From contig DASVZA010000020.1 of the NCBI GenBank assembly GCA_036391875.1, positions 1-14,300 on the forward strand: a stretch of DNA of 14,300 nt. Reading direction: 5' to 3'. A program made the position numbers and the translations under genes. Positions 13,043 through 14,300 of the stretch are shown here, in pieces (the first letter of the stretch is position 1; each line of letters opens with the position of its first letter). The stretch is from Parasulfuritortus sp036391875. GTDB taxonomy: Bacteria > Pseudomonadota > Gammaproteobacteria > Burkholderiales > Thiobacillaceae. The notes beneath the pieces are model-generated. The model saw only the letters and a program-made list of their open reading frames with translations, had not been told where the DNA came from and searched no databases.

Positions 13043-13228
13043 TCATATGAGGCAAAGAGTTAGCCTGCATGCCTCGTTATGGCTTGTTCCTCACAAGGGA
13101 TAAGGCTTCAGCCCTCTAACAAAAAACACAATCGCCCCGATTGATAAATGCAACTGGTGGGTTACGTCCCCGGTCCTACAAATAAACCAGACAGCAACAT
13201 TCCTTTAACCGTAAAGGAGGAGAACGCC
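13043..13228. other. Spacer between cassette region and katG
   Basis: It holds no gene. CAATCG and CGATTG form a 6-bp hairpin with a 3-base loop at 13129-13143. A TACAAA at 13177-13182 could be a -10 box for katG, with no clear -35. I could not make out an OxyR site with confidence. TAAAGGAGGAG at 13211-13221 is an unusually strong Shine-Dalgarno sequence for katG. GTTAGCC and GTTATGG near 13060-13080 resemble core sites but have no partners. Confidence 0.5.

Positions 13229-14300
<1,072 letters not shown>

Noticed and set aside
13055..13125. Further attC after cassette 3 using GTTAGCC, GTTATGG and CTCTAAC
   Set aside because: The boxes are in the wrong order or lack partners, and none matches the CCCCAAC expected from the cassette 3 start.

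Overview
The window looks like a betaproteobacterial chromosome. Codon use is strongly GC-rich from 1 to about 10,200 and again from 13,229, and the inverted repeats with GCAG loops resemble those common in that class. The assignment is a judgement from style; no rRNA or marker gene is present.

Region 1 (3-8973) is one tightly packed + strand operon for using guanidine (possibly urea) as a nitrogen source: type III glutamine synthetase, a NikR-like ribbon-helix-helix regulator, two DUF1989 proteins of the carboxyguanidine deiminase type, a 1211-residue biotin-dependent urea/guanidine carboxylase, and allophanate hydrolase. The likely pathway is guanidine + bicarbonate + ATP to carboxyguanidine, deimination to allophanate, hydrolysis to ammonia and CO2, and capture of ammonia by glutamine synthetase. 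Two repeats have entered the operon. A REP doublet sits inside the carboxylase gene and is translated in frame. A pair of perfect hairpins sits between the carboxylase and the hydrolase. The gene start is outside the window, so any guanidine riboswitch cannot be seen.

Region 2 (9025-10296) is a glycerate 2-kinase gene with a possible leaderless start.

Region 3 (about 10,297-13,228) is lower in GC (26 of 60 bases in 11161-11220, against 40 of 60 in 3901-3960). It holds small unrelated genes, all on the + strand. I read it as a short array of integron gene cassettes without a visible integrase. There is a 57-bp attC site at 11061-11117, a second attC-like site ending at 12804, and cassette starts whose core sequences pair with the R'' boxes at the cassette ends. 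The cassettes encode a one-TM protein, a helical protein with a weak HEPN-like motif, a HigB/HigA toxin-antitoxin pair with its own promoter and operator, and a two-TM protein. A segment of about 855 bp bounded by 20-bp inverted repeats (19/20 identical) appears to interrupt the array and contains the toxin-antitoxin pair.

Region 4 (13229 to the end) is the 5' part of katG, the catalase-peroxidase, cut by the window edge.
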